A DNA stretch of 64,000 bases. Origin: CAZAMP01 sp964486455 (GTDB lineage: Bacteria; Eisenbacteria; RBG-16-71-46; CAZAMP01). A program made the translations under genes and the position numbers. Where the stretch lies: the NCBI GenBank assembly GCA_964486455.1, contig CAZAMP010000001.1, forward strand, positions 183,116 through 247,115, written 5' to 3'. Below, piece by piece: positions 53,583 through 63,021 of this stretch. Within the stretch, counting starts at the first letter, position 1; each line of letters starts with the position of its first letter. The notes beneath the pieces are model-generated. The model saw only the letters and a program-made list of their open reading frames with translations, did not search any database and was not told where the DNA came from.

Positions 53583-56285
53583 CTATCGGCCCAGAGCCGT
53601 TCGGAAGCCAAAGACCGCCATGGCCGCAATGAGAGCGGGGCCAAGGATCGAGCTTGCGAAGTACCACGCGCTGGTGTCCGTAGGAACGGGCATGGACTGG
53701 AGCACCATGAACGTGAAGAAACAGGCCGCGCTCGCGAGCAGCCCCAGCCGCATGGTCACGAAGACCCAGATTCCCATGAGAAGCGCGCTCGCGACGATGC
53801 CCAACAGCGTGTAGCCGGTCTGGGATGCCGTCAGGGCCACGACGATCAAATAGAACACGCCCACCGCAACCCACAGCTTGCGGAAGACGATGAGAATCAT
53901 CAGCGGGAAGAAAAGGAAGAAGAGCGCGTTGAGCGTCGCGTTCGCCGGTAGCGACAAAAGCACGCCGATCACACGCCCAAAACCTCCGATCGCACCGGTT
54001 CCAGACGGGTTCGGCATCGGCGGAAGCGTGCCCGTGAGAATGGGCAGGAGCGCGCCACCGCGAACGACCGCCAGGCATATTGCTCCGCAGAGGATACCGA
54101 TCAAGGTGTCTCTGCCCACCAGCGGATCCCGCAGCCTACCGGTAAGGAGCCGCGTCCAGGCGACCATTCGCTCGGGCCACCGGCGGCGGGCGATCGGTTC
54201 CAACGCCACGTAGAGCAGCCAGATGAATACCGTGCTGAAAAGAACACCGGAGACGCCTTCGATAAAGAGGTCCAGCTCCCCGCCGGGCGACCTCACATGA
54301 TCAGCTCCAAGCGCCCACGAGACCATCCCAACGGCGAAGATAAAGAGCGCGATTCGCGTCGCGCCGCGACGGTCTCCGAGACCGAGCTTCAGATTGCGCC
54401 GAACGATGAGCGCCGACCCGCCGAGAGCCGCCAGCACGAGCACGACCGTGATGATCTCCGCCGCCCGCGATCCCGTGCTGCGCTCGTACGGTTGCATGCG
54501 GGTCGGACGGTTCCACGGTCCGAGTACCCGGAAGTAGACGGGCTTTCCCCTGTACGAAGCCGCCTCTACGCGAATGGACGTCTCCGGATCGTCAGGGTAT
54601 GTCCCCGTCCAACCCACCAGGGCGTCGCAGTAAAACGGCGGATTCCAGACCGAGTCCGTTGGCGTGAACAGCTCCGGATCCAGCTCCGCCGATTCGAAGA
54701 GCCGCTTCCAGTCCGCCGGCACCGTCCCTGAAGACACCTCGATGGCCTGGGGCGGAACCGCGTCGAAAGCGATCAGACGGCCCTCGAGATCGAGCACCAC
54801 ACGCTTCATTCCCGAGACGTTGTTCGGCGGGTTCCCTTGACTCACCCGCCCCTCGGGTTGCCAGCTGAGCAAATCGCGTGGGCTCTCTCGATACCAGAAG
54901 TAAACGGCCGGCGGCCGTCGGTCGGGAAGGTCGTCCCATCGGTTCGGCATCGAGTCGTTCTCGGCCGCGTAGCGAAGGTATTCCCAGTTGACGGAGTGTC
55001 CGGTCACTCGATCTTTGACGGGATCCGTGTACCCGAGGTTCGCGATGATCTGCTTCGCGCGTTCCTCCAGGAGAACCGGCGGTTTGTCGAAGGCGATCTT
55101 GCGATGCAGCATCACCTCGCCCGAAGCGAGGAAGCCCAAGACCGTGCAGAGCAGCACGCCGACGAGCAATAGCCACCCGGTGATTGGCTTGATCGCACCC
55201 ATCTTCCCCGCAGCCGCCACCATCTCGGGCGATGGAGTTTCACCGGCGGCGAGCGCGGCGGCCAGCGGATCGCCACCCGGCAGCGCCCCCGCCACGGCAA
55301 GCGCTGACGGGGGTCTGAGCTTCTCGTCCGCCTCGAGGCAGTGAAGAATGATCCTCTCCACGGCCGGGTCGATCTCGTGAATGATCGTGGACGGACTCGC
55401 GGGAATGGTTTCCGCGCGCTGCTGGGAGATCTCCGCGATCGTCCCGCCCGTGTGGGCCTTGTGCCCGGTGAAAAGCTCATAGAGGATCAAGCCCAGGGCG
55501 TAGATGTCGCTCTTCGCCGTTGCCTCTCCGCCCGCCAGCTGCTCGGGCGCCATGTAGGCCGGCGTTCCCGCGAAGACCTTGGTGTCATCCGAATCCGCGA
55601 CGAGTGCCGCCAGACCGAAGTCCATGACGCGGACCTTGCCCTCACCGTCGATCATGATGTTCGCGGGCTTGAGATCACGATGGATTATGCCCTTGTCGTG
55701 GGCGGCGGCGAGACCGGCGCACAGCTGACGGGCAATCTCGACACCCTTGTCCAGCGGGATTCGCCCGATGCGCTTGAGCAGTGAGGCCAGGTCCTCGCCA
55801 TCGACGTATTCCATCGAAAGGTAGTGTTGGCCGGCGACCTCGCCGATGTCGTAGACGCGGCAAACGTTTCGATGAGAAACCTGCCGGGCGATACGGACCT
55901 CACCGCGAAAACGCGACAGCCGCTCCGGGTGACCGGCCAGGTTCTCCGGCAGGAACTTCAGCGCGACCGGTTGCTCGAGCTTGAGGTCGTCGGCCCGATA
56001 GACCTCCCCCATTCCCCCCCTTCCGATCAGCGCCACGATTCGATATCGTTCGGCCAACAGCTGTCCGGGGGCAAAACGACCGTGGATACCACTGGCGGAG
56101 AACGACGACGAAGAGACGCTGTCGGAGATTCCACGGGACGCACCGTTCGAGGCATCGGCCTCTCGATTGGTGCTGGGAGACGATGCGATGGTCTTGGCCA
56201 TCGACACCGAGTCGACCGACTCGCCACAGCTCGAGCAGAATCGGCTCTCGTCGGTGATTTCGCTATTGCAGGCTGGGCATTGCAT
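53583..56285 (-). CDS. Ser/Thr protein kinase with N-terminal zinc ribbon and polytopic C-terminus
   Basis: A 900-aa protein. Residues 1-25 are a zinc ribbon (CPACNSEI...FCSSCGES). The kinase domain (about 80-340) has GRGGMGEVYRADD, VALKFLP, HRDLKPANI, DFGLAAL, GTPAYMAPEQLAGG and DIYALGLILYELFTG. One membrane helix follows (ITGWLLLVGVLLCTVLGFLA), then an outer region of about 200 residues (VYFWYRESPRDLLSW and others) and a C-terminal block of about eight helices. This is a large transmembrane kinase type often seen in Acidobacteria and FCB genomes. The outer region may be the sensor. It is divergent from the spermidine-synthase-like gene. Confidence 0.9.
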   Translation of the reverse strand: MQCPACNSEITDESRFCSSCGESVDSVSMAKTIASSPSTNREADASNGASRGISDSVSSSSFSASGIHGRFAPGQLLAERYRIVALIGRGGMGEVYRADDLKLEQPVALKFLPENLAGHPERLSRFRGEVRIARQVSHRNVCRVYDIGEVAGQHYLSMEYVDGEDLASLLKRIGRIPLDKGVEIARQLCAGLAAAHDKGIIHRDLKPANIMIDGEGKVRVMDFGLAALVADSDDTKVFAGTPAYMAPEQLAGGEATAKSDIYALGLILYELFTGHKAHTGGTIAEISQQRAETIPASPSTIIHEIDPAVERIILHCLEADEKLRPPSALAVAGALPGGDPLAAALAAGETPSPEMVAAAGKMGAIKPITGWLLLVGVLLCTVLGFLASGEVMLHRKIAFDKPPVLLEERAKQIIANLGYTDPVKDRVTGHSVNWEYLRYAAENDSMPNRWDDLPDRRPPAVYFWYRESPRDLLSWQPEGRVSQGNPPNNVSGMKRVVLDLEGRLIAFDAVPPQAIEVSSGTVPADWKRLFESAELDPELFTPTDSVWNPPFYCDALVGWTGTYPDDPETSIRVEAASYRGKPVYFRVLGPWNRPTRMQPYERSTGSRAAEIITVVLVLAALGGSALIVRRNLKLGLGDRRGATRIALFIFAVGMVSWALGADHVRSPGGELDLFIEGVSGVLFSTVFIWLLYVALEPIARRRWPERMVAWTRLLTGRLRDPLVGRDTLIGILCGAICLAVVRGGALLPILTGTLPPMPNPSGTGAIGGFGRVIGVLLSLPANATLNALFFLFFPLMILIVFRKLWVAVGVFYLIVVALTASQTGYTLLGIVASALLMGIWVFVTMRLGLLASAACFFTFMVLQSMPVPTDTSAWYFASSILGPALIAAMAVFGFRTALGR

Positions 56286-56479
56286 CATGGCGCGGCATCG
56301 TATCGCTAAAGGCCGAGTGAGGCTAGCCGATTGTACGACGATCGTTTGCGCACTCTGTTCGCAACCAAACCCGGGCAGCCACGTAGATGATGACTAACCC
56401 CGTCGTGGCCGAATCGGCCGCTTCGTCATCCGACGGTGGTTCACCCGGCATCCAATCGTGCGCGAGATGGGAGCACTGA

Positions 56480-57991
56480 ATGCGGATCAGGTTGACCGTC
56501 TTCGCAGCCGGCACGGTGTTGATGGCGGCCGAGGTGCTCGCGTTTCGAATCGTCGGGCGGACGTTCGGTACCGCTCTCCGTGAAACCACGGCCGTTATCA
56601 CGGTCTTCCTGGCGGCCATGAGCGTCGGATACTGGGCCGGCGGTCGGTTCGGAGATCGGTTCCCCAAGCGCGCCATGCTGGTTGCTCCGATGTTGGGATC
56701 GGCGGTCTGGCTCGCCGTGCTGCCGTTCATTGATCGCCCGGTCAGTGACTGGATCGCCACGTCCTCTCTGCCGTTCGCGTTGCACGCGCTCGCGGTCAAC
56801 CTCCTCCTGTTCGCGGTCCCCACCGCGCTCCTGGCGTCCGTCTCCCCGATCGCCATCAGGCTCCTGACACGAACGCTTCAGACCACCGGCCGAACCGCCG
56901 GGGGGATCGCCGCCCTCTCAGCGGTGGGCAGCATCGCGGGGACGATTCTCACCGGTTTCTACCTGATCGGCGCGTTTCCGATTAGCCATATCCTGCGGGG
57001 CCTGGCGCTCGCGCTACTTGCCGTGTCGCTGGTTGCGCTGCTTCGTACCAAACGGGGGGAATGCACTCCCGCCGATCGCGGCACGCGGGCCGGGCACGTC
57101 GCCGTGATCCTCGGGGCGTGTGCCGCGATGGCCGCCGCCGTGGGCCCCGCGTGCGCGAAGACGATCTACGAACATGACAGCGCCTATCACCATATTCTCG
57201 TCGAGGACCGGGGCCGTTATCGCTACCTCTTCTTCGATGACAGCCGTCAAAGCCGGATGCTCCGCGACAATCCCATCGAAGGCGGCTACGCCTACACCCG
57301 CTACTTTCATATGCCGTGGGTCTTCATGCGTTCGATCGACTCCGTCCTCTTCATCGGTCTCGGCGGGGGGACCGGCCCCAAGCAGTACCTACATGACTAT
57401 CCCGGCGTGCGGGTTCGCGTGGCGGAGGTCGATCCAGCGGTGATTCGGGTGGCGGAAGATTACTTCGGCATGGAAGCCAATGATCGGCTGAGGATCGACA
57501 CCATGGACGGGCGCGTGGCACTTCACCGCATGCGCGATCGCGTCGACGTCATCGTCGTGGATGCCTACTACTCCGGCCGCTACGGTTCCTCTATTCCCTT
57601 TCATCTCACGACGAGGGAGTTCTTCGATCTCGCCGCGAGACGTCTCACGGACGACGGAATAGTCCTCTACAACGTGATCCAGAAGCCATCCTCCCGCAAC
57701 AACGACTTCATTCGCGCTCTCTCGAAGACGATGAAACACCACTTCGAGGAACTCTACTTCTTCGAGTGCGATGACAGCGGGAACACGGTGATCCTGGCGC
57801 TCAAGACGCCTCAGCACCTCGACGCGAGAGACCTCGTCGCCCGGGCACGGGAGCTCGTTGAGGATGGCGTCGTTCTTCGGGACAGCTATCACCGATATGC
57901 CGCTGATGTCTATGACGGTCGTCTGAGGTTCGAGGATGTGCCGATCCTGACCGATGACTACGCCCCGGTCGATCAGCTGCTCGGCCGTTGA
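56480..57991 (+). CDS. Membrane-fused spermidine-synthase-like protein
   Basis: A 503-aa protein. The N-terminal half (about 1-215) has about seven helices of the SpeE-linked transporter-like type (MAAEVLAFRIVGRTFG, FLAAMSVGYWAGGRFGDRF). The C-terminal half is a spermidine-synthase fold: YHHILVEDRGRYRYLFFDD, VLFIGLGGGTGPKQYL, VAEVDPAVIRVAEDYFGM and VIVVDAYYSG. The GGGxG SAM-type loop and the acidic VDP are kept, while the DAYYS replaces the usual DxxDP. It probably transfers an aminopropyl-like group or is a related methyl/alkyl transferase; the substrate is not clear. Single gene between divergent and codirectional neighbours. Confidence 0.88.
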   Translation: MRIRLTVFAAGTVLMAAEVLAFRIVGRTFGTALRETTAVITVFLAAMSVGYWAGGRFGDRFPKRAMLVAPMLGSAVWLAVLPFIDRPVSDWIATSSLPFALHALAVNLLLFAVPTALLASVSPIAIRLLTRTLQTTGRTAGGIAALSAVGSIAGTILTGFYLIGAFPISHILRGLALALLAVSLVALLRTKRGECTPADRGTRAGHVAVILGACAAMAAAVGPACAKTIYEHDSAYHHILVEDRGRYRYLFFDDSRQSRMLRDNPIEGGYAYTRYFHMPWVFMRSIDSVLFIGLGGGTGPKQYLHDYPGVRVRVAEVDPAVIRVAEDYFGMEANDRLRIDTMDGRVALHRMRDRVDVIVVDAYYSGRYGSSIPFHLTTREFFDLAARRLTDDGIVLYNVIQKPSSRNNDFIRALSKTMKHHFEELYFFECDDSGNTVILALKTPQHLDARDLVARARELVEDGVVLRDSYHRYAADVYDGRLRFEDVPILTDDYAPVDQLLGR

Positions 57992-58115
57992 CGTCCAGCT
58001 GACACGCTGCTCCGAATTCTCCGGGTCTTCCGAATTCTCGATCCGTCGTACGCGGCGCCGCCCCGGCTCAGATTCCGGCTGCCGATTTAGGGCCGATCCA
58101 TAGCCGGTGGCGGCG

Positions 58116-58121
58116 TATAAT
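58116..58121 (+). promoter_or_regulatory. Perfect -10 box upstream of the subtilase gene
   Basis: TATAAT stands 42 bases ahead of the subtilase start codon in otherwise GC-rich sequence. No -35 box is seen at 16-18 bp. Two copies of TCCGAATTCTC lie further upstream at 58011-58021 and 58029-58039. Confidence 0.35.
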
Positions 58122-58163
58122 TAGTGAGAAAGACGAAACGTGTCCGAAGACGAAAGGACCGGC

Positions 58164-59987
58164 ATGCGATTCTCATTGATCCGCTCGCTCGGGGTGACGC
58201 GGCCGGCCGTCGCCTTGGTGGTTGTCCTCCTTGCGGGCGCGGGCGCCGTGAGCGCCAACGATGACGGCTATTCACCTGGCTTCGTGATTCGCCCCGCCGC
58301 TCCGGAGATCACTAAGCGAACACTGGCAGCGCTCGAATTGGAGGCCGGTGAATCGGCCAAGGTCTGGGTTGCATTCACGGACAAGCGCGTCTTCGATTCG
58401 GAAACCTGCCGACGGCGGCTCGCCGTAGTCGCCGACAGATTGACGGAGCACGCCGCGATCCGCCGTGCGCGAACGATGACCGGCCACCTCGTCGACTTCA
58501 TGGACATCCCGGTGCCGACCGACTACGTATCGCGCGTCACCGAATCCGGTGGAAAGGTCCTCCGCGAAAGTCGCTGGCTGAACGCCGTGAGCGTTCGCGC
58601 GTCAGAAGAAGCGCTCCGGGAAATCGCGAATCTGCCGTTCGTGCATACGATCAGGCCGGTCCGCACCTGGCGATCGCGTCATGTCGAGCCATCCGCGCCA
58701 CACCGTTCACGCGCCGCCGGGCGATCGGGACGAGACATCTTCGACTACGGTCCATCCTACGACCAGCTCATGGAGATCGGGGTGGTCTCGGCTCACAACG
58801 CCGGATACAGCGGCGACGGCGTGATCGTCGCGATGCTCGACACGGGCTTCAAGCACGATCATCCCGCGTTCCAGCACATTATCGACGACGGACGTCTTCT
58901 CGCGCAGTGGGACTTCGTCAACGACGACGGCGAGACCATGGACGAGACCGGGGACATACCCGGAACGAACGACCACGGAAGCGCCACCTGGTCGGTGCTC
59001 GCCAGCTTCTTCGAGGGCGAGCTGATCGGTCCCGCCTACGGCGCGTCGTTCATTCTGGCGAAGACCGAAGACGTCACCATCGAGGACCCGATCGAAGAGG
59101 ACAACTGGGTCGCGGCCGCCGAGTGGGTCGATCAGCTCGGCGCCGACGTGATCTCATCGTCGCTCGCGTACAGCGACTGGTACACGGTTGACGACATGGA
59201 CGGCGACACGGCGGTCATCACGATCGCGGCCGACATCGCGGTCAGCCGTGGCATCGTGGTCTGCACCGCCGCGGGCAACATGGGCGACCAGGATTGGCGC
59301 ATCATCACCCCCCCCGCCGACGGGGACAGCGTGATCGCGGTGGGCGCCGTCGATCAGACGAACGAGGTAGCCGGCTTCTCCAGCCGGGGCCCCACCGCGG
59401 ACGGGCGAACCAAGCCGGAGGTTGTCGCCCGGGGAATCGGCACGGTCTGCGCCTGCAACTTCACCCACGATCCACTCGACGACGAATTCGCCACCAACAA
59501 CGGCACGTCGCTATCTTGCCCACTTGTCGCCGGATCGGCAGCGCTTCTTCTCGAAGCCGATCCCGCTCTGGCGCCGATGATGGTGCGGAATCTCTTGATG
59601 ATCACGGCGGACAACGCCGGGAATCCCGACAATGACCGAGGCTGGGGGCGAATCGACGTCTTCGATGCGATCGGCCTTACGGTGGACGTGTCGGAGGTCG
59701 CCAGGACACCGTTCGACCTTCAGCTTCTCGCGTCCCCGAACCCCTTCACCCACGAAACGGCGTTCGACGTGAGGCTGCCGCCGCACGTGAGTGAGACGGC
59801 GACCGCCGCGCTGATCGTGTTCGACGTGACAGGACGACGTGTGCGGGGAATCGACGTGAATCTCGCCGCCGGCCGCCCGTCGTGGGACGGAAACGATTCC
59901 CGCGGCCGGCGCGTCACACCGGGCGTCTACTTCGCCCATCTGAGCGTGGCCGATTGGCGCGTGACGACGAAGATCGTCCTGCAGTAG
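58164..59987 (+). CDS. Secreted subtilisin-like serine peptidase with sorting domain
   Basis: A 607-aa exported S8 peptidase. Signal peptide about 1-32, then an I9-like prodomain (about 55-165), then the catalytic domain with Asp226 in AMLDTGFKHDHP, His271 in GTNDHGSATW and Ser449 in NGTSLSCPLVAGS; SSRGPTADGRTKPEVVA is also present. The oxyanion Asn may lie in TAAGNMGD. The last 85 residues are a sorting domain (LASPNPFTHETAFDVRL to VYFAHLSVAD). The ATG at 58164 has AAGGACC upstream; a GTG 24 bases earlier has no such site. It ends 13 bp from the convergent VCBS gene. All three catalytic residues are intact, so activity is expected. Confidence 0.94.
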   Translation: MRFSLIRSLGVTRPAVALVVVLLAGAGAVSANDDGYSPGFVIRPAAPEITKRTLAALELEAGESAKVWVAFTDKRVFDSETCRRRLAVVADRLTEHAAIRRARTMTGHLVDFMDIPVPTDYVSRVTESGGKVLRESRWLNAVSVRASEEALREIANLPFVHTIRPVRTWRSRHVEPSAPHRSRAAGRSGRDIFDYGPSYDQLMEIGVVSAHNAGYSGDGVIVAMLDTGFKHDHPAFQHIIDDGRLLAQWDFVNDDGETMDETGDIPGTNDHGSATWSVLASFFEGELIGPAYGASFILAKTEDVTIEDPIEEDNWVAAAEWVDQLGADVISSSLAYSDWYTVDDMDGDTAVITIAADIAVSRGIVVCTAAGNMGDQDWRIITPPADGDSVIAVGAVDQTNEVAGFSSRGPTADGRTKPEVVARGIGTVCACNFTHDPLDDEFATNNGTSLSCPLVAGSAALLLEADPALAPMMVRNLLMITADNAGNPDNDRGWGRIDVFDAIGLTVDVSEVARTPFDLQLLASPNPFTHETAFDVRLPPHVSETATAALIVFDVTGRRVRGIDVNLAAGRPSWDGNDSRGRRVTPGVYFAHLSVADWRVTTKIVLQ

Positions 59988-60000
59988 GAGTTTGGGAGCG

Positions 60001-62736
60001 CTATCTGACGAGCAGCGTGCGTCGTGTCAACGAACGGTCCCCGGCCTTCAGGCGATAGTAGTACACCCCTGCCCCCAGAAGGCGCCCGACGTCATCCCTC
60101 CCATCCCAGACGACGCCGTGGGTCCCGACGTCGACCGATGCCGCGTCGATCAATCGCCTCACGCGGCGGCCTGAGACATCGTAGAGGGTGAGCGATACCT
60201 CGGAACGGCGCGTCACGCGAAAGGCGATGCGGGTCGATCGGCCGAAAGGATTCGGCGCGGAGGCAAACAGGCTCGGAAGCGAGACAGGCTCCTTGTCGTC
60301 GCCAACGGCGCTCGGATCTTCCGTCTCCGAAATCGTCACTCGTCTGTCCGCGAGAAACGCCAAGAACTCCTGCACCGTGCCGCTCGGCCAACTGATCCGC
60401 AGGGTATCGACGAGCGCATGCGTTCCCAGCCCGAACGTCGCGGTGTGAGGATTCTGGACGACGTAGCCTGCGTTTCCGACGCCGACGACCCGCATTTGCG
60501 AAAGCCCACCGGCGACGACGTCTATCCGGGCCCCGATGCCCGCGCTGTTCGAAGTCTCCCCCTCCAGATCGATGTGAAGCCAGTGATTTCCGCCCGCACC
60601 CTGGTTCAGGTAGTGCCGGTTGCTCGATGAGTTGGCCAGAAGGAGATCGAGGTCGCCGTCGTTGTCGCTATCGCACCAGGTCCCTCCGAAACAGCTGCCG
60701 CGATCACCGATCGGGAACGGCGTGACGTTATCGAACGTCCCGTCCCCCAAGTTGCGAAAGAGTCTGTTTCGACTTCCAGCGATACCGAAGTAGACATCGA
60801 GGTAGCCGTCGTTGTCGTAGTCCACCCAGCCCGCGGACCACGTCTGCCAGTTGTCGCTGCCCGTGTCGAACGGGAATTCCTCGAACACACCGTCCCCGTC
60901 GTTACGAAGCACGCGGTTTGGCGTCAGGCGGTTCGACACGCAAAGATCGAGGTCGCCGTCATTGTCGAAGTCACCCCAGACCCCCGACGTGCTGGTGCCG
61001 GTGTCTCCGAGACAGCCGGATGTGACGTCCGTGAACAGATCCTCCCCGTCGTTGCGGAGCAGCTTGTTCGGTCCGTTGATCGCGAGGTAGAGATCCAGAT
61101 CTCCGTCCCCGTCGAAGTCGCCCCAAGACGTCGACCATGCGTCTCCGGTATCGGCAGCGGCGCCGCTGGTCACATCCGTGAACTGCTCCATCCCTTCGTT
61201 GCGCAAAAGCACATTCGGCTCGCCGACGCCTCGGCACACAAAGAGATCCAGGTCTCCATCGTTGTCGTAGTCTCCCCACTCTCCGTCTCGGACCACGCCC
61301 TTGACGTTGAGAGGGCCCTGAGTGACGTTCGTGAACCCGTCAAGTCCGTCGTTGCGCAGAAGACCGCACCCGGTTCCGCGGATCATCAGGAAGAGGTCCT
61401 GATCTCGATCGTTGTCGTAGTCCCCCCAGAGCCCGCCGACGCCGCTTCCCAAGCCACCCAGCCCGGGCAGGGAATCGACGCTGAACGTCCCGTCGCCTTC
61501 GTTGTGCAGCAGCACGTTCGTGTCGAGGAAGCCCATGGCGTGGAGATCGTAGAGGCCATCCTTGTCGTAGTCGGTCCACGAAACCGACGTCGCCGTAGAC
61601 AGAATCGTTTCTTCCGTTGTGACATCCAACCATTCGTACGTCAGCAGGACCGGCTCGCAGTCTCCTTCATCGAACATGTAGTAGACACCGCAGTCCGATC
61701 GGAACATGCCCGAGTGGCTATGCGCCACGGTCGAAACGACGGCAAGATCGTGGAGGTCGAAGATGCCCGGACCGAAGAAATCGATGAGGTGTTCCGCATA
61801 GATGATGCCGCGCTGTAGCCTCTGTACGCCCTCCATCATCGCGGGGCAGGATTGATCCAAGTAGTAGGAATCGGGGTTGTCATCGAACTCGCCCATGAGA
61901 AGGACGACTGGACGCGTCGAGTATCGCTCCCGGATCAGCTCATCGCCGATGTCCATGTACGGATTGGGGTTCTCAAGCCCGTACTTGTAGTCGTTGTACT
62001 CCTGGCAGGCCGCGACCGTGCCCGTGTCCGGCAGCTCGATCACGTAGGGCGATCCCGCCACCCATCGCTCGGCGTTCATGTAGATGTACGAGGACGGGTT
62101 CGCGACGATGTAGCGAAGCTCGATCCCGAGGTTTTCGACCACGGCGTGCGTCGGGCTACCCGCCGCGAAGCGATTAACGAACTGCCCGCCCGCGGAATGT
62201 CCAGTTATGACGATCTTCTCCAGGTTCGGATTGCGGGCCGCGATTCCCTGGATGATCGTGTCCGCCACGGCGAACGAGCTTATGTCCCACGGGCGCGTGT
62301 TGCCCGGAGTCGAGAGGGACTGATCGCCCTGCCTCCACCCGAAGTACCCCCAGAAGAGCATGCTCTGAGGCAGACCATGCTCCTCGAGATCCGCTTCCAC
62401 GAGAAACTGCGGCGCAACAATCAACGTCAGGCTGTCCCCCAGCGCCGTCTCGTCAGCGGCCTGCATGATCGTGTCGAAATAGTCGTTCGAATTGCGAAGC
62501 GTTCCGTGGATAACGACGACGGCTCGGGTGATGTCGTCATGGGATTCGAGCAGTGGGCGATTGGAGTAGTAGCGAATCTGGAGCGTGTCGGGCGGTGTGC
62601 CCAGGTAAAGGGTGAAAGGGGCGACGTCGTCGACGACGTCATCGAAAGCGAGACACGGCGATAGTGGACATAGCGGCGCAAGGAGCCCCGACACGGCGGC
62701 AATGACCGCCATTCGAAGTAAGTGGTGCATAACCAT
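60001..62736 (-). CDS. Secreted fusion: alpha/beta hydrolase + VCBS repeats + ASPIC/UnbV + sorting domain
   Basis: A 911-aa exported protein. Signal peptide about 1-30. The N-terminal third (about 45-360) is an alpha/beta hydrolase: AVVVIHGTLRNSNDYFD and the nucleophile elbow VITGHSAGGQFVNRF, with LLMGEFDDNP and HSHSGMF as candidate acid and His regions. Next are seven or so VCBS/FG-GAP repeats (WGDYDNDGDLDLFV then NVLLRNEG), then the ASPIC/UnbV domain (NHWLHIDLEGETSNSAGIG to ISWPSGTVQEF), then the sorting domain (SAPNPFGRSTRIAFRV to GVYYYRLKAG). The order is unusual. The start among three nearby codons (62748, 62736, 62730) is not settled. The hydrolase may act on surface polysaccharide or ester substrates. 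Confidence 0.88.
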   Translation of the reverse strand: MVMHHLLRMAVIAAVSGLLAPLCPLSPCLAFDDVVDDVAPFTLYLGTPPDTLQIRYYSNRPLLESHDDITRAVVVIHGTLRNSNDYFDTIMQAADETALGDSLTLIVAPQFLVEADLEEHGLPQSMLFWGYFGWRQGDQSLSTPGNTRPWDISSFAVADTIIQGIAARNPNLEKIVITGHSAGGQFVNRFAAGSPTHAVVENLGIELRYIVANPSSYIYMNAERWVAGSPYVIELPDTGTVAACQEYNDYKYGLENPNPYMDIGDELIRERYSTRPVVLLMGEFDDNPDSYYLDQSCPAMMEGVQRLQRGIIYAEHLIDFFGPGIFDLHDLAVVSTVAHSHSGMFRSDCGVYYMFDEGDCEPVLLTYEWLDVTTEETILSTATSVSWTDYDKDGLYDLHAMGFLDTNVLLHNEGDGTFSVDSLPGLGGLGSGVGGLWGDYDNDRDQDLFLMIRGTGCGLLRNDGLDGFTNVTQGPLNVKGVVRDGEWGDYDNDGDLDLFVCRGVGEPNVLLRNEGMEQFTDVTSGAAADTGDAWSTSWGDFDGDGDLDLYLAINGPNKLLRNDGEDLFTDVTSGCLGDTGTSTSGVWGDFDNDGDLDLCVSNRLTPNRVLRNDGDGVFEEFPFDTGSDNWQTWSAGWVDYDNDGYLDVYFGIAGSRNRLFRNLGDGTFDNVTPFPIGDRGSCFGGTWCDSDNDGDLDLLLANSSSNRHYLNQGAGGNHWLHIDLEGETSNSAGIGARIDVVAGGLSQMRVVGVGNAGYVVQNPHTATFGLGTHALVDTLRISWPSGTVQEFLAFLADRRVTISETEDPSAVGDDKEPVSLPSLFASAPNPFGRSTRIAFRVTRRSEVSLTLYDVSGRRVRRLIDAASVDVGTHGVVWDGRDDVGRLLGAGVYYYRLKAGDRSLTRRTLLVR

Positions 62737-63021
62737 GCTTCGACACAATCGAGCGACCCCGTTCCGGTCGCGGTAGCGAAGTACCGACCCGCAGAATAGA
62801 TGCGGGTTCCAGATGCATATATCTCAAACGATCATACCATACCGCGCGCACCGGGCGGAGACATCAGCCGAGTAGACGACCATGAACTCCATTCCTCGAC
62901 AGACATCTCCGTTCCCTCTCTTCTGTTTGTGTGCGCGGTATCATTCGACTACTGTCTGGACACCACACCTTGCCTGAAATCCTGCATTCACACTTGGAGT
63001 CACGTTGACCCGGAGGGAACC

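Noticed and set aside
62887..62982. Possible 31-codon leader peptide upstream of the lipoprotein gene
   Set aside because: No ribosome-binding site and no attenuator-like composition or hairpins.
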